A program made the translations under genes and the position numbers. This document shows, piece by piece, positions 15,697 through 24,232 of a stretch of DNA of 43,070 nt. The notes below the pieces were generated by a model that was given only the letters and a program-made list of their open reading frames with translations, did not search any database and had not been told where the DNA came from. Source of the DNA: Caldifarciminota bacterium (GTDB lineage Bacteria > Hydrothermota > Hydrothermia > Hydrothermales > JAJRUZ01). The stretch spans positions 1-43,070 of the forward strand of contig JAJRUZ010000084.1 of assembly GCA_024277525.1 (NCBI GenBank), read 5' to 3'. Position 1 is the stretch's first letter, and each line of letters starts with the position of its first letter.

Positions 15697-15713
15697 GCGG
15701 GTTCAAATCCTGT
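15697..15713 (+). promoter_or_regulatory. T-arm-like leader hairpin, copy c
   Basis: GCGGG-TTCAAAT-CCTGT: a 5-bp stem (two G-U pairs) and a seven-base loop, exactly the dimensions of a tRNA T-arm. Nothing resembling D or anticodon arms lies upstream. The 13-base core ends 21 bases before the ATG at 15733. The bases between are nearly all A with no ribosome binding site. Confidence 0.6.
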
Positions 15714-15732
15714 AAAAAAATAAAAATAAAAG

Positions 15733-17142
15733 ATGGAAAAACTTTCAACAAAAGAATACCAGACCGTTTCTTATATTTCCGGCCCGCTCCTTTTTCTGGA
15801 AGGAGCAAAAGACTTTTCCTATGCTGCTCTTGTTGAAATAATAATGCCGGACGGCTCAACCAGAAAAGGACAGGTTCTCGAGGTATCAGAAAAATATGCG
15901 GTAATTCAGGTTCTTGAAGGGACACTCGGACTCGATGTTGCTTCTACAAAAGTGAGATTTCTGGAAGATCAAGTTCATCTGGGAGTTTCAAAAGAAATGG
16001 TAGGAAGAATTTTTAACGGAAGAGGAGAACCCATAGACGGACTACCTGCTCCTACACCCGAAAAAAGACTTCCCATTGTAGGTGCTGCAATAAATCCTAT
16101 TGCAAGGGATAAACCCTCCGATTTTATTCAAACGGGAATTTCTGCAATTGACGGATTTAACACCCTGGTAAGAGGACAAAAACTTCCCATATTCTCGGGT
16201 GCAGGACTTCCTGCAAATGAAATTGCTGCAATGATAATGAAATATGCTAAGGTAAGGGGAGAGGGTGAAGAATTCTTAATCGTGTTTGCAGCAATGGGCT
16301 TGACATCAAGAGAATACGCATATTTTATGAAGGAATTTAAAGAAAGCGGGGCACTGGGAAGAATAGTCGCATTTGTTAATCTTGCGGATGACCCTGCTGT
16401 TGAAAGATTATTAACACCGAGATTTGCCCTAACGGTTGCAGAATACTTCGCCTTTGAACTTGATTATCATGTGCTTGTTATTCTCTCAGACATGACAAAT
16501 TACTGTGAAGCATTAAGGGAAATAGGTGCTGCAAGGGAAGAAGTTCCCGGTAGAAGGGGTTATCCGGGCTACATGTATACCGACCTTGCAACAATGTATG
16601 AAAGAACAGGAAGAATTAAAGGTAAAAAAGGTTCTATTACACAGATTCCCATTCTCACAATGCCTGACGATGATATTACTCACCCTATTCCTGATTTAAC
16701 AGGTTATATAACCGAAGGACAAATCGTTTTGTCAAGGGAATTACACAGGAAAGGAATTTTTCCTCCTATTGATATTCTAATGAGTCTATCACGACTGATG
16801 AATCTCGGAATAGGTGAAGGAAAGACCACCGCATATCACAGAGAATGGAAAGACCAACTTTACGCTTGTTACGCAAAAGGAAGAGATATGAGGAGACTTG
16901 TTGCAATTGTGGGTGAGGACGCATTAAGTGATATAGATAAGAAATATTTGAGACTGGCTGATGAATTTGAGCACATAATGCTCAATCAGGGTGACAAAGA
17001 AAGGTCAATAGAAGAAACCCTGGAAATAGGTTGGGAAATAATGGGAATGCTTCCAAAGACCGAATTATCAAAAATCAAAAGAAAATACCTTGACGAATTT
17101 TACAAAGAATGGATACCAAAACAGGCAAAGGAAGCTTATTAA
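15733..17142 (+). CDS. atpB: V/A-type ATP synthase subunit B
   Basis: The 469-residue non-catalytic nucleotide-binding subunit of the V1/A1 head. Family blocks seen: [15 protein letters not shown] near residue 90, [14 protein letters not shown] (the degenerate P-loop of the B subunit) near residue 155, and [19 protein letters not shown] near residue 300. Length is typical. V/A ATPases normally come from one operon with A, D, E, F, C, I and K subunit genes; none flanks this one. It is the first gene of a unit with glutamate dehydrogenase and a glycosyltransferase. Its start lacks a Shine-Dalgarno site and is preceded by the T-arm-like hairpin. Confidence 0.95.
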   Translation: MEKLSTKEYQTVSYISGPLLFLEGAKDFSYAALVEIIMPDGSTRKGQVLEVSEKYAVIQVLEGTLGLDVASTKVRFLEDQVHLGVSKEMVGRIFNGRGEPIDGLPAPTPEKRLPIVGAAINPIARDKPSDFIQTGISAIDGFNTLVRGQKLPIFSGAGLPANEIAAMIMKYAKVRGEGEEFLIVFAAMGLTSREYAYFMKEFKESGALGRIVAFVNLADDPAVERLLTPRFALTVAEYFAFELDYHVLVILSDMTNYCEALREIGAAREEVPGRRGYPGYMYTDLATMYERTGRIKGKKGSITQIPILTMPDDDITHPIPDLTGYITEGQIVLSRELHRKGIFPPIDILMSLSRLMNLGIGEGKTTAYHREWKDQLYACYAKGRDMRRLVAIVGEDALSDIDKKYLRLADEFEHIMLNQGDKERSIEETLEIGWEIMGMLPKTELSKIKRKYLDEFYKEWIPKQAKEAY

Positions 17143-18410
17143 AAGAAATAGAAAAAGACGAAGTCTGGGGAGATGTTTTCCGAATGGTAGCCCAGCAAGT
17201 GGAGAAAGCTTTTATCATAGGAAATATAAATGAAAAATACTTTGAGACTCTTTTAGAACCGGAAAGAGTCTTAAGGGTTTCAATCCCCGTGGTAATGGAT
17301 AACGGTGAGATAAAATGTTTTGCAGGTTACAGGGTTCAGCATTCAACAGCAAGAGGACCTGCTAAAGGAGGGATAAGATATCATCCGAATGTCACACTTG
17401 ACGAAGTCTCTGCACTTGCTGCTTGGATGAGCTTTAAAAATGCTCTTGTGAATATTCCTTTCGGTGGAGGAAAGGGAGGAATCAAAGTAAATCCTTCGGA
17501 TTTAAGTGAAGGGGAGTTAATCAGACTGACAAGGAGATATACATCCGGAATCCTTCCGCTTATAGGACCTTATAAAGATGTTCCTGCACCTGATGTAAAT
17601 ACAAATCAACTTATTATGGATGTGATTATGGATACCTATTCAATGTTTCAGGGATTTACGGTGCCGAGTGTGGTCACAGGAAAATCGGTATCATTGGGAG
17701 GCTCGGTCGGAAGAAGAGAGGCTACAGGCAAAGGAGTATTCTTTGTCACAAAAGAATATCTTGAATTGAAAAATAAGAAAATAGAAAATTTGAAAATCGG
17801 AATCCAGGGATTCGGTAATGTGGGTTCTGTTGCAGCACTTTCTTTTTATTCCGCAGGAGCAAAGGTATGTGCAATTACAGATGTATCAGGCGGAATTTAT
17901 AATGAAAAAGGTTTGGATATAAATAAGATTTTAAATGAAATCAAAAATAAAAAATTTCTTAAAAATATAAAAGGAGAGGGAGATTTTATCGAAAACAAAG
18001 AACTTTTTGAACTTCCGGTTGATGTTTTAATTCCTGCTGCAATTGAAAGACAGATAACAGAAGAAAATGCGGATAAAATAAAAGCATTCTTAATCGTAGA
18101 GGGAGCAAACGGACCCGTAACCCCGGAAGCAGAGAAAATTTTACTTGATAAAAATATTGTAATAATACCCGATATTCTTGCAAATGCAGGGGGAGTGATT
18201 GTTTCATATTTTGAATGGGTACAGGACCTCCAGTTTTATTTCTGGAAAGAAGAAGAAATATTTGAAAAACTTGAAGAAATACTCAAAAATGCCCTTCATG
18301 AAGTCATTAAAACCTCCGAGAATTTTAAGACTGATTTAAGGACATCCGCACTCATAATAGGGATCTCGAGAATAATTGATGCAATAGAAAAAAGGGGTAT
18401 TTTCCCATAA
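17109..18410 (+). CDS. gdhA: Glutamate dehydrogenase
   Basis: A 433-residue hexameric-type glutamate dehydrogenase, interconverting glutamate and 2-oxoglutarate plus ammonia. Visible are K-G-G-I-R-Y-H-P (substrate binding), P-F-G-G-G-K-G-G-I with the catalytic Lys, P-A-P-D-V-N-T with the catalytic Asp, and the Rossmann motif G-I-Q-G-F-G-N-V-G near residue 237. The ATG at 17109 overlaps the end of atpB by 34 bases, long for coupling, but no better upstream or nearby start is seen before residue 26. The stop TAA shares two bases with the ATA that appears to start the next gene. Confidence 0.95.
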   Translation: MDTKTGKGSLLKEIEKDEVWGDVFRMVAQQVEKAFIIGNINEKYFETLLEPERVLRVSIPVVMDNGEIKCFAGYRVQHSTARGPAKGGIRYHPNVTLDEVSALAAWMSFKNALVNIPFGGGKGGIKVNPSDLSEGELIRLTRRYTSGILPLIGPYKDVPAPDVNTNQLIMDVIMDTYSMFQGFTVPSVVTGKSVSLGGSVGRREATGKGVFFVTKEYLELKNKKIENLKIGIQGFGNVGSVAALSFYSAGAKVCAITDVSGGIYNEKGLDINKILNEIKNKKFLKNIKGEGDFIENKELFELPVDVLIPAAIERQITEENADKIKAFLIVEGANGPVTPEAEKILLDKNIVIIPDILANAGGVIVSYFEWVQDLQFYFWKEEEIFEKLEEILKNALHEVIKTSENFKTDLRTSALIIGISRIIDAIEKRGIFP

Positions 18411-19333
18411 AAAAAGAAGTAAGTGTTTTAATTCCGGGTTATAACGAAGAGGAAAATATTGATGATTTAATAAAAGAAATAGAAGAATTTATAAATAAGT
18501 ATAACCTGAAAAACTGGGAATTTATTTATATAGATGACGGTTCAACTGATAATACAAAAGAAAAAATCAAACCTTATCTTGAAAAATATGACTGGCTCAA
18601 GTTCGTATCATATAAAAGAAATATGGGAAAAACCTATGCACTTCAGAAGGGCAAAGAGGTTGCGGAAGGAGAGATTTTTGTAATATTTGATGCGGACCTT
18701 CAGTTTTCCTTAGAAGATGCAAAAAAACTTGTTGACAAAGTTAAAGAAGGATACGATATTGTATGCGGTAAAAAGGTGGGAAAATATCAGAAAAAATTTG
18801 TCTCTTTTGTTTATAACAATTTAACACGACTTCTTTTCGATGTTCCTGCAACGGATATGAATTCAATGAAGGCAATAAGAAGAGAAGTTCTTGAAGAAGT
18901 TCCTTTAAGAAAAGATTGGCACAGATACATAGTTGTATGGGGATGGGAATACGGATTCTCTGTATCAGAATTACCTGTAGAACTGAGACCGAGAAGGCAC
19001 GGTGTGAGCAAATACAGGGGATTAAAAAGAATATTAATAGGTTTTCTTGACCTTATAGCAGTGAAAATACAACTATCCTTTATGAGAAAACCGATGCTTT
19101 TATTCGGGACTCTGGGAATATTATCCTTTACAATCGGAATCGCAGGAGCACTTATAGGTCTTTACCTCAAATATTTCTTACATAAAAAGGTAAGGTTAAT
19201 ATCCATAATCTTCTTACTTGCTCTATTTTCGATACTAAGTATTTCACTTTTTGTAGTCGGTTTTCTCGGTGAGGCAATAGCGGGTATTTATGACAGGCTT
19301 GATAAAATTGAAAAAGATAATCTCAAATCTTAG
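18407..19333 (+). CDS. GT2 polyprenyl-phosphate-type glycosyltransferase with apparent ATA start
   Basis: From 18407 the frame encodes a complete GT-A glycosyltransferase of 308 residues: V-S-V-L-I-P-G-Y-N-E-E-E-N (near 6), Y-I-D-D-G-S-T-D-N (near 41), F-D-A-D-L-Q (near 94), and two C-terminal membrane helices (about 235-255 and 265-285), as in dolichol-phosphate/undecaprenyl-phosphate sugar transferases. No ATG, GTG or TTG lies between the upstream in-frame TGA (18377) and ATG 18623, which would delete the first 72 residues and the D-D-G motif. ATA at 18407-18409 stands where ATG is expected, overlapping the gdhA stop as ATAA, with AAGGGG nine bases upstream. Substrate unknown. Confidence 0.8.
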   Translation: MKKEVSVLIPGYNEEENIDDLIKEIEEFINKYNLKNWEFIYIDDGSTDNTKEKIKPYLEKYDWLKFVSYKRNMGKTYALQKGKEVAEGEIFVIFDADLQFSLEDAKKLVDKVKEGYDIVCGKKVGKYQKKFVSFVYNNLTRLLFDVPATDMNSMKAIRREVLEEVPLRKDWHRYIVVWGWEYGFSVSELPVELRPRRHGVSKYRGLKRILIGFLDLIAVKIQLSFMRKPMLLFGTLGILSFTIGIAGALIGLYLKYFLHKKVRLISIIFLLALFSILSISLFVVGFLGEAIAGIYDRLDKIEKDNLKS

Positions 19334-19734
19334 TTTACAAAATATGCCGCTCCCCTTACAGTAGTGCAATTTCCGTTTTTTTTGATATTTTTTAAACTTT
19401 TTCCGCTTGAGAGGCATATCTCTGTAACAGTTGCATTTATGCGACTCAAATTATTTTTATTCCAATTCAATAAATATAACTACGAAACCTAATAACAATT
19501 TGACATCCAAATTTGCAACAGCCCTACGGAAAAGTATATTCTATGAAAAAATGCGGTTGAGAAAATCATTCTTATATTCAGGATAAAAAAGACGTTTGTG
19601 CAATAGATCACACTGCTACCTATATTTCACTTTTAAATGTGCTCAGGTAATCCAAACTGTCCAGCAGATTCATGTTCTATGGCCTCCTTATCTTTTTATA
19701 TATCTGTTTAAGGTCCAAAAGAAAAAAATTGTAT
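19334..19734. other. 401-base gap between convergent genes, no gene recognised
   Basis: All six frames are broken by stops. A hairpin AGTTGCAT/ATGCGACT (19429-19446, one mismatch) followed by a T-rich stretch could end transcription of the glycosyltransferase unit. A short frame around 19504-19650 reads like decayed protein (broken at 19558) but matches nothing I recognise. Confidence 0.4.
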
Positions 19735-22005
19735 TTATATCAAATTTGCTCCTATTATAATCTGTCCTACAGAAATTCCACCATCATTCGGAGGTATTCT
19801 TGAATGCATATAAACTTTTTTTCCTTTTATTTTTCTGAAAACAAGTTCTGTTAAAAGTTTGTTCTGAAAAACACCTCCGCTTAAAATAATTTTATAATTT
19901 CCCGCAATTTCACTTATTTTTTTTATGATTTCCGAAAGGGTTAAATGGAATTTATAGGCAATAAAGGATTTTTCCTTTTTATTTTTTAAATCATCAATTA
20001 TACCTTTAAATAAGAGAATCCAGTCTATGACATAATATTCATATTTTTTTATTTCAAAATCATAAAAGGAATTTAAATTACCTTTATAATTCTCTGCAAG
20101 CCATTCCAACATCATTGCCGACTGTCCCTCATAGGTTATCTTCTGTCTTAAACCCAGAATTGAAGAAACGGCATCAAAAAGACGACCCGCAGATGTTGTC
20201 CTGAATATTGAGAGATTTTTCCTGTATGCACTTTTAAAGATTTTTTTCTCATTTTCACTTAAACTTCTTACAGGCTCAAAATCCGTATCAAAAATATCTT
20301 CTCCGAAAATTTCATATAAAACCCCTATTGCACTTCTTCTCGGCTCCTTAATCGCCCTATCACCACCGAGCAAACCGAATTCCCTGAAAGTTGCAAATCT
20401 TTCAAAATCTTTAAAATCACATATTAAAAATTCACCACCCCATATCTTTCCGTCCCTTCCATATCCTGTTCCATCCCATGAAACTCCTAAAACCTTTTCC
20501 TCAGTTTTATTCTCAATCATACAGGATGCAATATGGGCGTGATGATGAAAAACCTTTATAAGAGGAATATTCTCTTTTTTACTTATTTCCTCTCCGTATT
20601 TTGTTGATAAATATTCGGGATGGGCATCACACACAATAAGCTCCGGTTTGAATTCAAAAAGTTTTTTAAAATCCTCTATGACCTTTTTAAAGGCATTGAA
20701 GGACTTTTCATTATCCAGATCACCTATATGCTGGGAAACAATTATTCTGTTAAATTTTGAAATTGCAATTGTGTTTTTCAAATAGGGACCGAGGGCAAGA
20801 ATCTGAGGAAGGGTTTTTTTTAAGATGAAGGGCATAGGAGCATAACCCCTTGCCCTTCTTGTAATCACCGGCTTTTCATTAATAATTTTCACAACAGAAT
20901 CATCAATATATCTTTCAATGGGTCTGTTGTTCATCAGAAAATAATCTGCTATATTTTTCAATCTTGAAAGAGCCTCTTCATTTTTAAAAGCAATCGGTTC
21001 TTCTGTTAAATTTCCTGATGTGCATATTAAAGGAAAATCTATTTTACTCATTATTAAATGATGTAAAGGAGTATAGGGAATCATAACCCCTATATACGGA
21101 TTATCGGGTGCGCAGTATTTTGATAAATCAGTATTCCTTTTTGCCTTGACAATTAAAATGGGTGCCTGGGGTGATAAAAGAACTTTTTCTTCAATTTCTG
21201 AAATAAAAGCATATTTTTTAATATGTTCTATATTCTTAAACATTATTGCAAAGGGTTTTTCATCCCTTTTCTTTCTTTTTCTCAATTCCAGAACACATTT
21301 GTCAGAAAGGGCATTTGTTAAAAGCTGAAAACCTCCTATTCCTTTTAATGCAATTATTTTACCTTCTTTTAAAAACTGAACGGTTTTTTCAATTGCGGAT
21401 TTTCTTTTACATATAAGTTTTCCTTCAGAATCAGTTAAATAAACATAAGGACCGCAGACAGGGCAGGCATTGGGCTGTGCATGAAATCTCCTTTCAAGGG
21501 GATTTTCATATTCTTCTTTGCATTCAGGACACATTTTAAAAATCTTCATTGTTGTATTTTTTCTGTCATAAGGAATATTTTGAATTATGCTGAATCTCGG
21601 GCCGCAATTTGTGCAGTTTGTGAAGGGATAATTAAATCTTCTGTTTTCAGAATCAAAAATTTCCTTTACACATTCATCACATGTTGCAATGTCAGGCAAA
21701 ATAAGGGCAATCTTTTCGCCTTTTTCCTCTGATTTTAAAATCAAAAAGTCTTTATCATTTTTTAAATTTATTTCTTTTATTTCAAAAAAAGTATATTCTG
21801 AAAGGGGAGGTTTTTTTGTTTTGAGGTCGGAGATAAAACTTTTTAAATCCTCTTCCTCTCCTTCAACTTCAATTAAAACTCCTTCAGGATTATTTCTTAT
21901 AAAGCCCTTTAAATTCTTTTCCTTTGCAATTCTGTAAACAAAAGGTCTGAATCCGACACCCTGGACAGTTCCCTGAATTTGAATTTTTAATCTTTTCAAG
22001 GACAT
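19735..22005 (-). CDS. hypF: Carbamoyltransferase HypF, hydrogenase maturation
   Basis: A 756-residue four-part enzyme that turns carbamoyl phosphate into the cyanide ligand precursor for the [NiFe] site. In order: an acylphosphatase domain with Q-G-V-G-F-R-P-F (1-90); a zinc-finger pair with repeated CxxC (C-D-E-C, C-T-N-C, C-P-E-C, C-P-V-C, about 105-190); a YrdC-like adenylation domain with L-K-G-I-G-G-F-Q-L (about 195-385); and a Kae1/TobZ-like domain with H-H-A-H-I-A and G-T-G-Y-G (about 390-756). Complete and of normal length. TATAAT ends 7 bases before the ATG, so it may have its own leaderless promoter at the end of the hyp cluster. HypE, its partner, is not in the window. Confidence 0.95.
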   Translation of the reverse strand: MSLKRLKIQIQGTVQGVGFRPFVYRIAKEKNLKGFIRNNPEGVLIEVEGEEEDLKSFISDLKTKKPPLSEYTFFEIKEINLKNDKDFLILKSEEKGEKIALILPDIATCDECVKEIFDSENRRFNYPFTNCTNCGPRFSIIQNIPYDRKNTTMKIFKMCPECKEEYENPLERRFHAQPNACPVCGPYVYLTDSEGKLICKRKSAIEKTVQFLKEGKIIALKGIGGFQLLTNALSDKCVLELRKRKKRDEKPFAIMFKNIEHIKKYAFISEIEEKVLLSPQAPILIVKAKRNTDLSKYCAPDNPYIGVMIPYTPLHHLIMSKIDFPLICTSGNLTEEPIAFKNEEALSRLKNIADYFLMNNRPIERYIDDSVVKIINEKPVITRRARGYAPMPFILKKTLPQILALGPYLKNTIAISKFNRIIVSQHIGDLDNEKSFNAFKKVIEDFKKLFEFKPELIVCDAHPEYLSTKYGEEISKKENIPLIKVFHHHAHIASCMIENKTEEKVLGVSWDGTGYGRDGKIWGGEFLICDFKDFERFATFREFGLLGGDRAIKEPRRSAIGVLYEIFGEDIFDTDFEPVRSLSENEKKIFKSAYRKNLSIFRTTSAGRLFDAVSSILGLRQKITYEGQSAMMLEWLAENYKGNLNSFYDFEIKKYEYYVIDWILLFKGIIDDLKNKKEKSFIAYKFHLTLSEIIKKISEIAGNYKIILSGGVFQNKLLTELVFRKIKGKKVYMHSRIPPNDGGISVGQIIIGANLI

Positions 22006-22012
22006 ATCTTTA

Positions 22013-22018
22013 ATTATA
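22013..22018 (-). promoter_or_regulatory. -10 box of hypF, probable leaderless mRNA
   Basis: Consensus TATAAT on the minus strand with 7 bases before the hypF ATG and no Shine-Dalgarno site. No strong -35 is present, and hypF could also be read through from upstream. Confidence 0.35.
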
Positions 22019-22023
22019 AAGTT

Positions 22024-22575
22024 TTAAATTTCTTTGAGTATTTTCTCAAAGACCTCTACAAGGTTCCGATTTAACACTTTATTAAAAGTTCTAAGCCATT
22101 TTCGGATATATTTTTTATCAAAATCAGGATTTTTTAAAATCATTTTTCTTGCGTCCTCGATGTCAACGGGTCTTCCAGAGACAATTTTATGTATTATCAC
22201 ATCCTCCAAGGAGGCAAACTTGATATATTTTTTGCCTATCTTCACTTTTTTTACTCTTTTCATTGCTTCTTTTTCATAATCTGAAAATGAAAATATAAAA
22301 TCTATTCTTATTTTTGTCCTCTTGTCAATTACCGGAAAAACAAAAGTTTTTTTTACAAATTCCCTATGATTTTTAATAAGCGCAGAAAAGTTTAATTTTT
22401 TACATATTTTTTCTATTCTTTCTATTTCTGAAGGTGTTAAGTTGAGCGTTATATCAATATCTTTTGTAAGTCTCGGTTCTCCGTATATAAGAACTGCCTG
22501 TCCTCCTATTATCATATATGAAATTTTATCTTTATCCAGTTCTCTTCCGATTTTTTCAAGAAGTGTCCTAAACAC
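22024..22575 (-). CDS. Nucleotidyltransferase-fold protein (MNT/AbiEii-like)
   Basis: A 183-residue protein with the minimal nucleotidyltransferase signature: I-I-G-G-Q-A-V-L-I-Y-G, then R-L-T-K-D-I-D-I (the two metal-binding Asp residues) near residue 40. The remainder resembles DUF6036/AbiEii-type proteins. It starts with GTG at 22573-22575 and overlaps the 64-residue partner gene by 8 bases. Such pairs resemble nucleotidyltransferase toxin-antitoxin modules but can also be solitary housekeeping pairs. It is inserted between hypB and hypF, with no known role in hydrogenase maturation. Confidence 0.7.
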   Translation of the reverse strand: MFRTLLEKIGRELDKDKISYMIIGGQAVLIYGEPRLTKDIDITLNLTPSEIERIEKICKKLNFSALIKNHREFVKKTFVFPVIDKRTKIRIDFIFSFSDYEKEAMKRVKKVKIGKKYIKFASLEDVIIHKIVSGRPVDIEDARKMILKNPDFDKKYIRKWLRTFNKVLNRNLVEVFEKILKEI

Positions 22576-22762
22576 CGTTAATCACCCTCGCATATTCAAT
22601 ATCTTTTTCAATATCCTCAAGCGGATTTTTTAAAGGAAAAATTTTAAGAAATCTTGCTTCTTCGTACAGAGCCTCAACCACTTCAAAATTTTCTTTTATA
22701 CTGTTTTTCTTTTTATATATTTCCCTTTCGAACTTTTTCCATGTTTTATTGTTCTTAATCAT
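22568..22762 (-). CDS. Small partner protein of the nucleotidyltransferase
   Basis: A 64-residue charged, helical protein. It contains N-F-E-V-V-E-A-L-Y-E-E-A and F-P-L-K-N-P-L-E, a pattern I associate with small ORFs placed just before nucleotidyltransferase genes in thermophilic bacteria. Its ATG overlaps the hypB stop as ATGA and its end overlaps the next gene, so three genes are translationally chained. It could be an antitoxin-like or substrate-presenting partner. No proven function. Confidence 0.6.
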   Translation of the reverse strand: MIKNNKTWKKFEREIYKKKNSIKENFEVVEALYEEARFLKIFPLKNPLEDIEKDIEYARVINGV

Positions 22763-23421
22763 TTCATTATTTTTTCTTTAGCATTTTTTATAAAATCCAC
22801 AACTTCTTTTATTCCTTCATTTTTAAGGGCAGAAATAAAGAAAATTATCAGTTCTTTTTTTATTTTAAAAATATCCTGTTTAACTTTTTCAGAATCAAAG
22901 GATAAATAAGGCAGAAGGTCTGTTTTATTTATAATTATTGCATCAGCAGTTAAAAATGCTTTCGGATATTTCAAAATCTTATCATCTCCTTCTGGTGTTG
23001 AAATTATAACTATTCTCAAATGTTCACCTAAATTATAAGAAGCAGGACATACTAAATTTCCAACATTTTCAATGAAAAGATACTCTGTATCTTCCGGAAT
23101 CAAACTTAAAGCCTGTTTTATCATTATTGCTTCCAGATGACAAACACCTTGGGTCACTATTTGAAATGCTCTAATTTTTGCTTTCCTTAATCTTTGCGCA
23201 TCCCTTTCTGTCTGAACATCACCCACCAAGACACATATCTTCTCTTTTTCGAAATAGTGAGCAAGTTTTTCAATTAATGTAGTCTTTCCCGAACCCGGGG
23301 AAGATAGCATATTTATCACAAAAATCTTTTTTTTATTGAAAAAATCCCTTAATTCTTTTGCAATTGCCTCATTTGCCTTTAAAAGTGAAATTGAAACATT
23401 TTCCGAAATTATTTCAGGCAT
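22759..23421 (-). CDS. hypB: Hydrogenase nickel incorporation GTPase HypB
   Basis: A 220-residue SIMIBI-class GTPase that delivers nickel to the hydrogenase large subunit together with HypA. The P-loop S-S-P-G-S-G-K-T-T-L is near residue 40; G-D-V-Q-T-E-R-D-A (switch), N-V-G-N-L-V-C-P-A (metal-site Cys) and N-K-T-D-L-L (guanine specificity) follow in order. There is no N-terminal His-rich nickel-storage stretch. hypA lies 15 bases upstream. No Shine-Dalgarno site is obvious, so coupling to hypA is likely. Confidence 0.93.
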   Translation of the reverse strand: MPEIISENVSISLLKANEAIAKELRDFFNKKKIFVINMLSSPGSGKTTLIEKLAHYFEKEKICVLVGDVQTERDAQRLRKAKIRAFQIVTQGVCHLEAIMIKQALSLIPEDTEYLFIENVGNLVCPASYNLGEHLRIVIISTPEGDDKILKYPKAFLTADAIIINKTDLLPYLSFDSEKVKQDIFKIKKELIIFFISALKNEGIKEVVDFIKNAKEKIMK

Positions 23422-23436
23422 TGTTAAATTTATACT

Positions 23437-23778
23437 CTACGGAACGATGAATTCAATCCTTTTTATCATAAGTGAATCACCTTTAATTATTTTACCGCCG
23501 AATTCTTCACATTCAGGACACTGAAAGGGAAAGGTATCAGGCTGAAACACCTTACCACAATTTTCACATTCTATTTCTATTTCCTGCATGTGTATATCCA
23601 GTTTCGCCTCCTCAAATTCGGTTCCCTTTTTCAAGGCTTCAAATGCCTCTTTTAAAAGAACAGGTTCTGCACCCGATATTTTTCCAACTTCAATTTCTAT
23701 CTTTAATATTTTTGCCTGCCTTTGAATTTTCTCCTTTACTATCTCAAAAAGATTCTGAATCAAAGAAAATTCATGCAT
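23437..23778 (-). CDS. hypA: Hydrogenase nickel incorporation protein HypA
   Basis: A 113-residue metallochaperone. It begins M-H-E, with His2 as the conserved nickel ligand, and carries a zinc-binding loop of two CxxC pairs (C-E-N-C and C-P-E-C) in its second half. It works with HypB to insert nickel into the large subunit. The gene lies 3 bases from the end of the maturation protease gene and 15 from hypB. Confidence 0.93.
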   Translation of the reverse strand: MHEFSLIQNLFEIVKEKIQRQAKILKIEIEVGKISGAEPVLLKEAFEALKKGTEFEEAKLDIHMQEIEIECENCGKVFQPDTFPFQCPECEEFGGKIIKGDSLMIKRIEFIVP

Positions 23779-23781
23779 GAT

Positions 23782-24222
23782 TCATAATTTTTTATAATAT
23801 TTGAGAAAGATGTCTTTAAGAAAACAGAGTTTTTCTTTTAATTCAGGAGATAACCCGAGACCGGGAGCAATTGACATGGGTCTTATTCCGAACACAAAAA
23901 TTCTCTTCGGAGATTTACCCATGAGTTCAAGGATTCCTATTAATTCCCTTATACCTATTTCATGAAAGGAAAACTTTACGGGTATCTTTTTATCTTTTAT
24001 TTCAAACCAGACAAATTCTTCTGGATAATCCATTCTTATTGCATCCACAAAAATCACACAATCTTTGTTTTCAATTTCAGAAACCAGGGAAAGATTTATA
24101 TTACCTGCTTCTATAACATCCGCATCAGGAATTTCTTTTTTAATATAATTTACAAAATAAGTTCCCACTCCCTCATCCTGCATTAACGGGTTTCCTATAC
24201 CTATAATCAGTTTTTTCCTTAT
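23782..24222 (-). CDS. Hydrogenase maturation endopeptidase with apparent ATA start
   Basis: A 146-residue HyaD/HybD/HycI-type protease that trims the C-terminus of the large subunit after nickel insertion. From 24222 the frame reads (M)RKKLIIGIGNPLMQDEGVG, the family's N-terminus, with nickel-ligand Glu17; further ligands are the Asp in F-V-D-A-I-R-M-D and the His in S-F-H-E-I-G. ATG 24183 would remove the first strand with G-I-G-N. Between the upstream in-frame TAA and this point no ATG, GTG or TTG exists. ATA at 24220-24222 stands in the start position, with AAGGA seven bases before it. Ten bases separate it from the large-subunit stop. Confidence 0.85.
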   Translation of the reverse strand: MRKKLIIGIGNPLMQDEGVGTYFVNYIKKEIPDADVIEAGNINLSLVSEIENKDCVIFVDAIRMDYPEEFVWFEIKDKKIPVKFSFHEIGIRELIGILELMGKSPKRIFVFGIRPMSIAPGLGLSPELKEKLCFLKDIFLKYYKKL

Positions 24223-24232
24223 ACCCTTTTCC

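Noticed and set aside
15697-15713. A tRNA gene ending at the T-arm-like sequence (and likewise at 2454, 6355, 34103, 38147)
   Set aside because: The 60 bases upstream of each lack a D-arm, anticodon arm and acceptor pairing; at 38147 they are pheT coding sequence. Only the T-arm is present.
19504-19650. Decayed gene in the gap after the glycosyltransferase
   Set aside because: A short frame looks protein-like but is broken at both ends and matches no family I can recognise.
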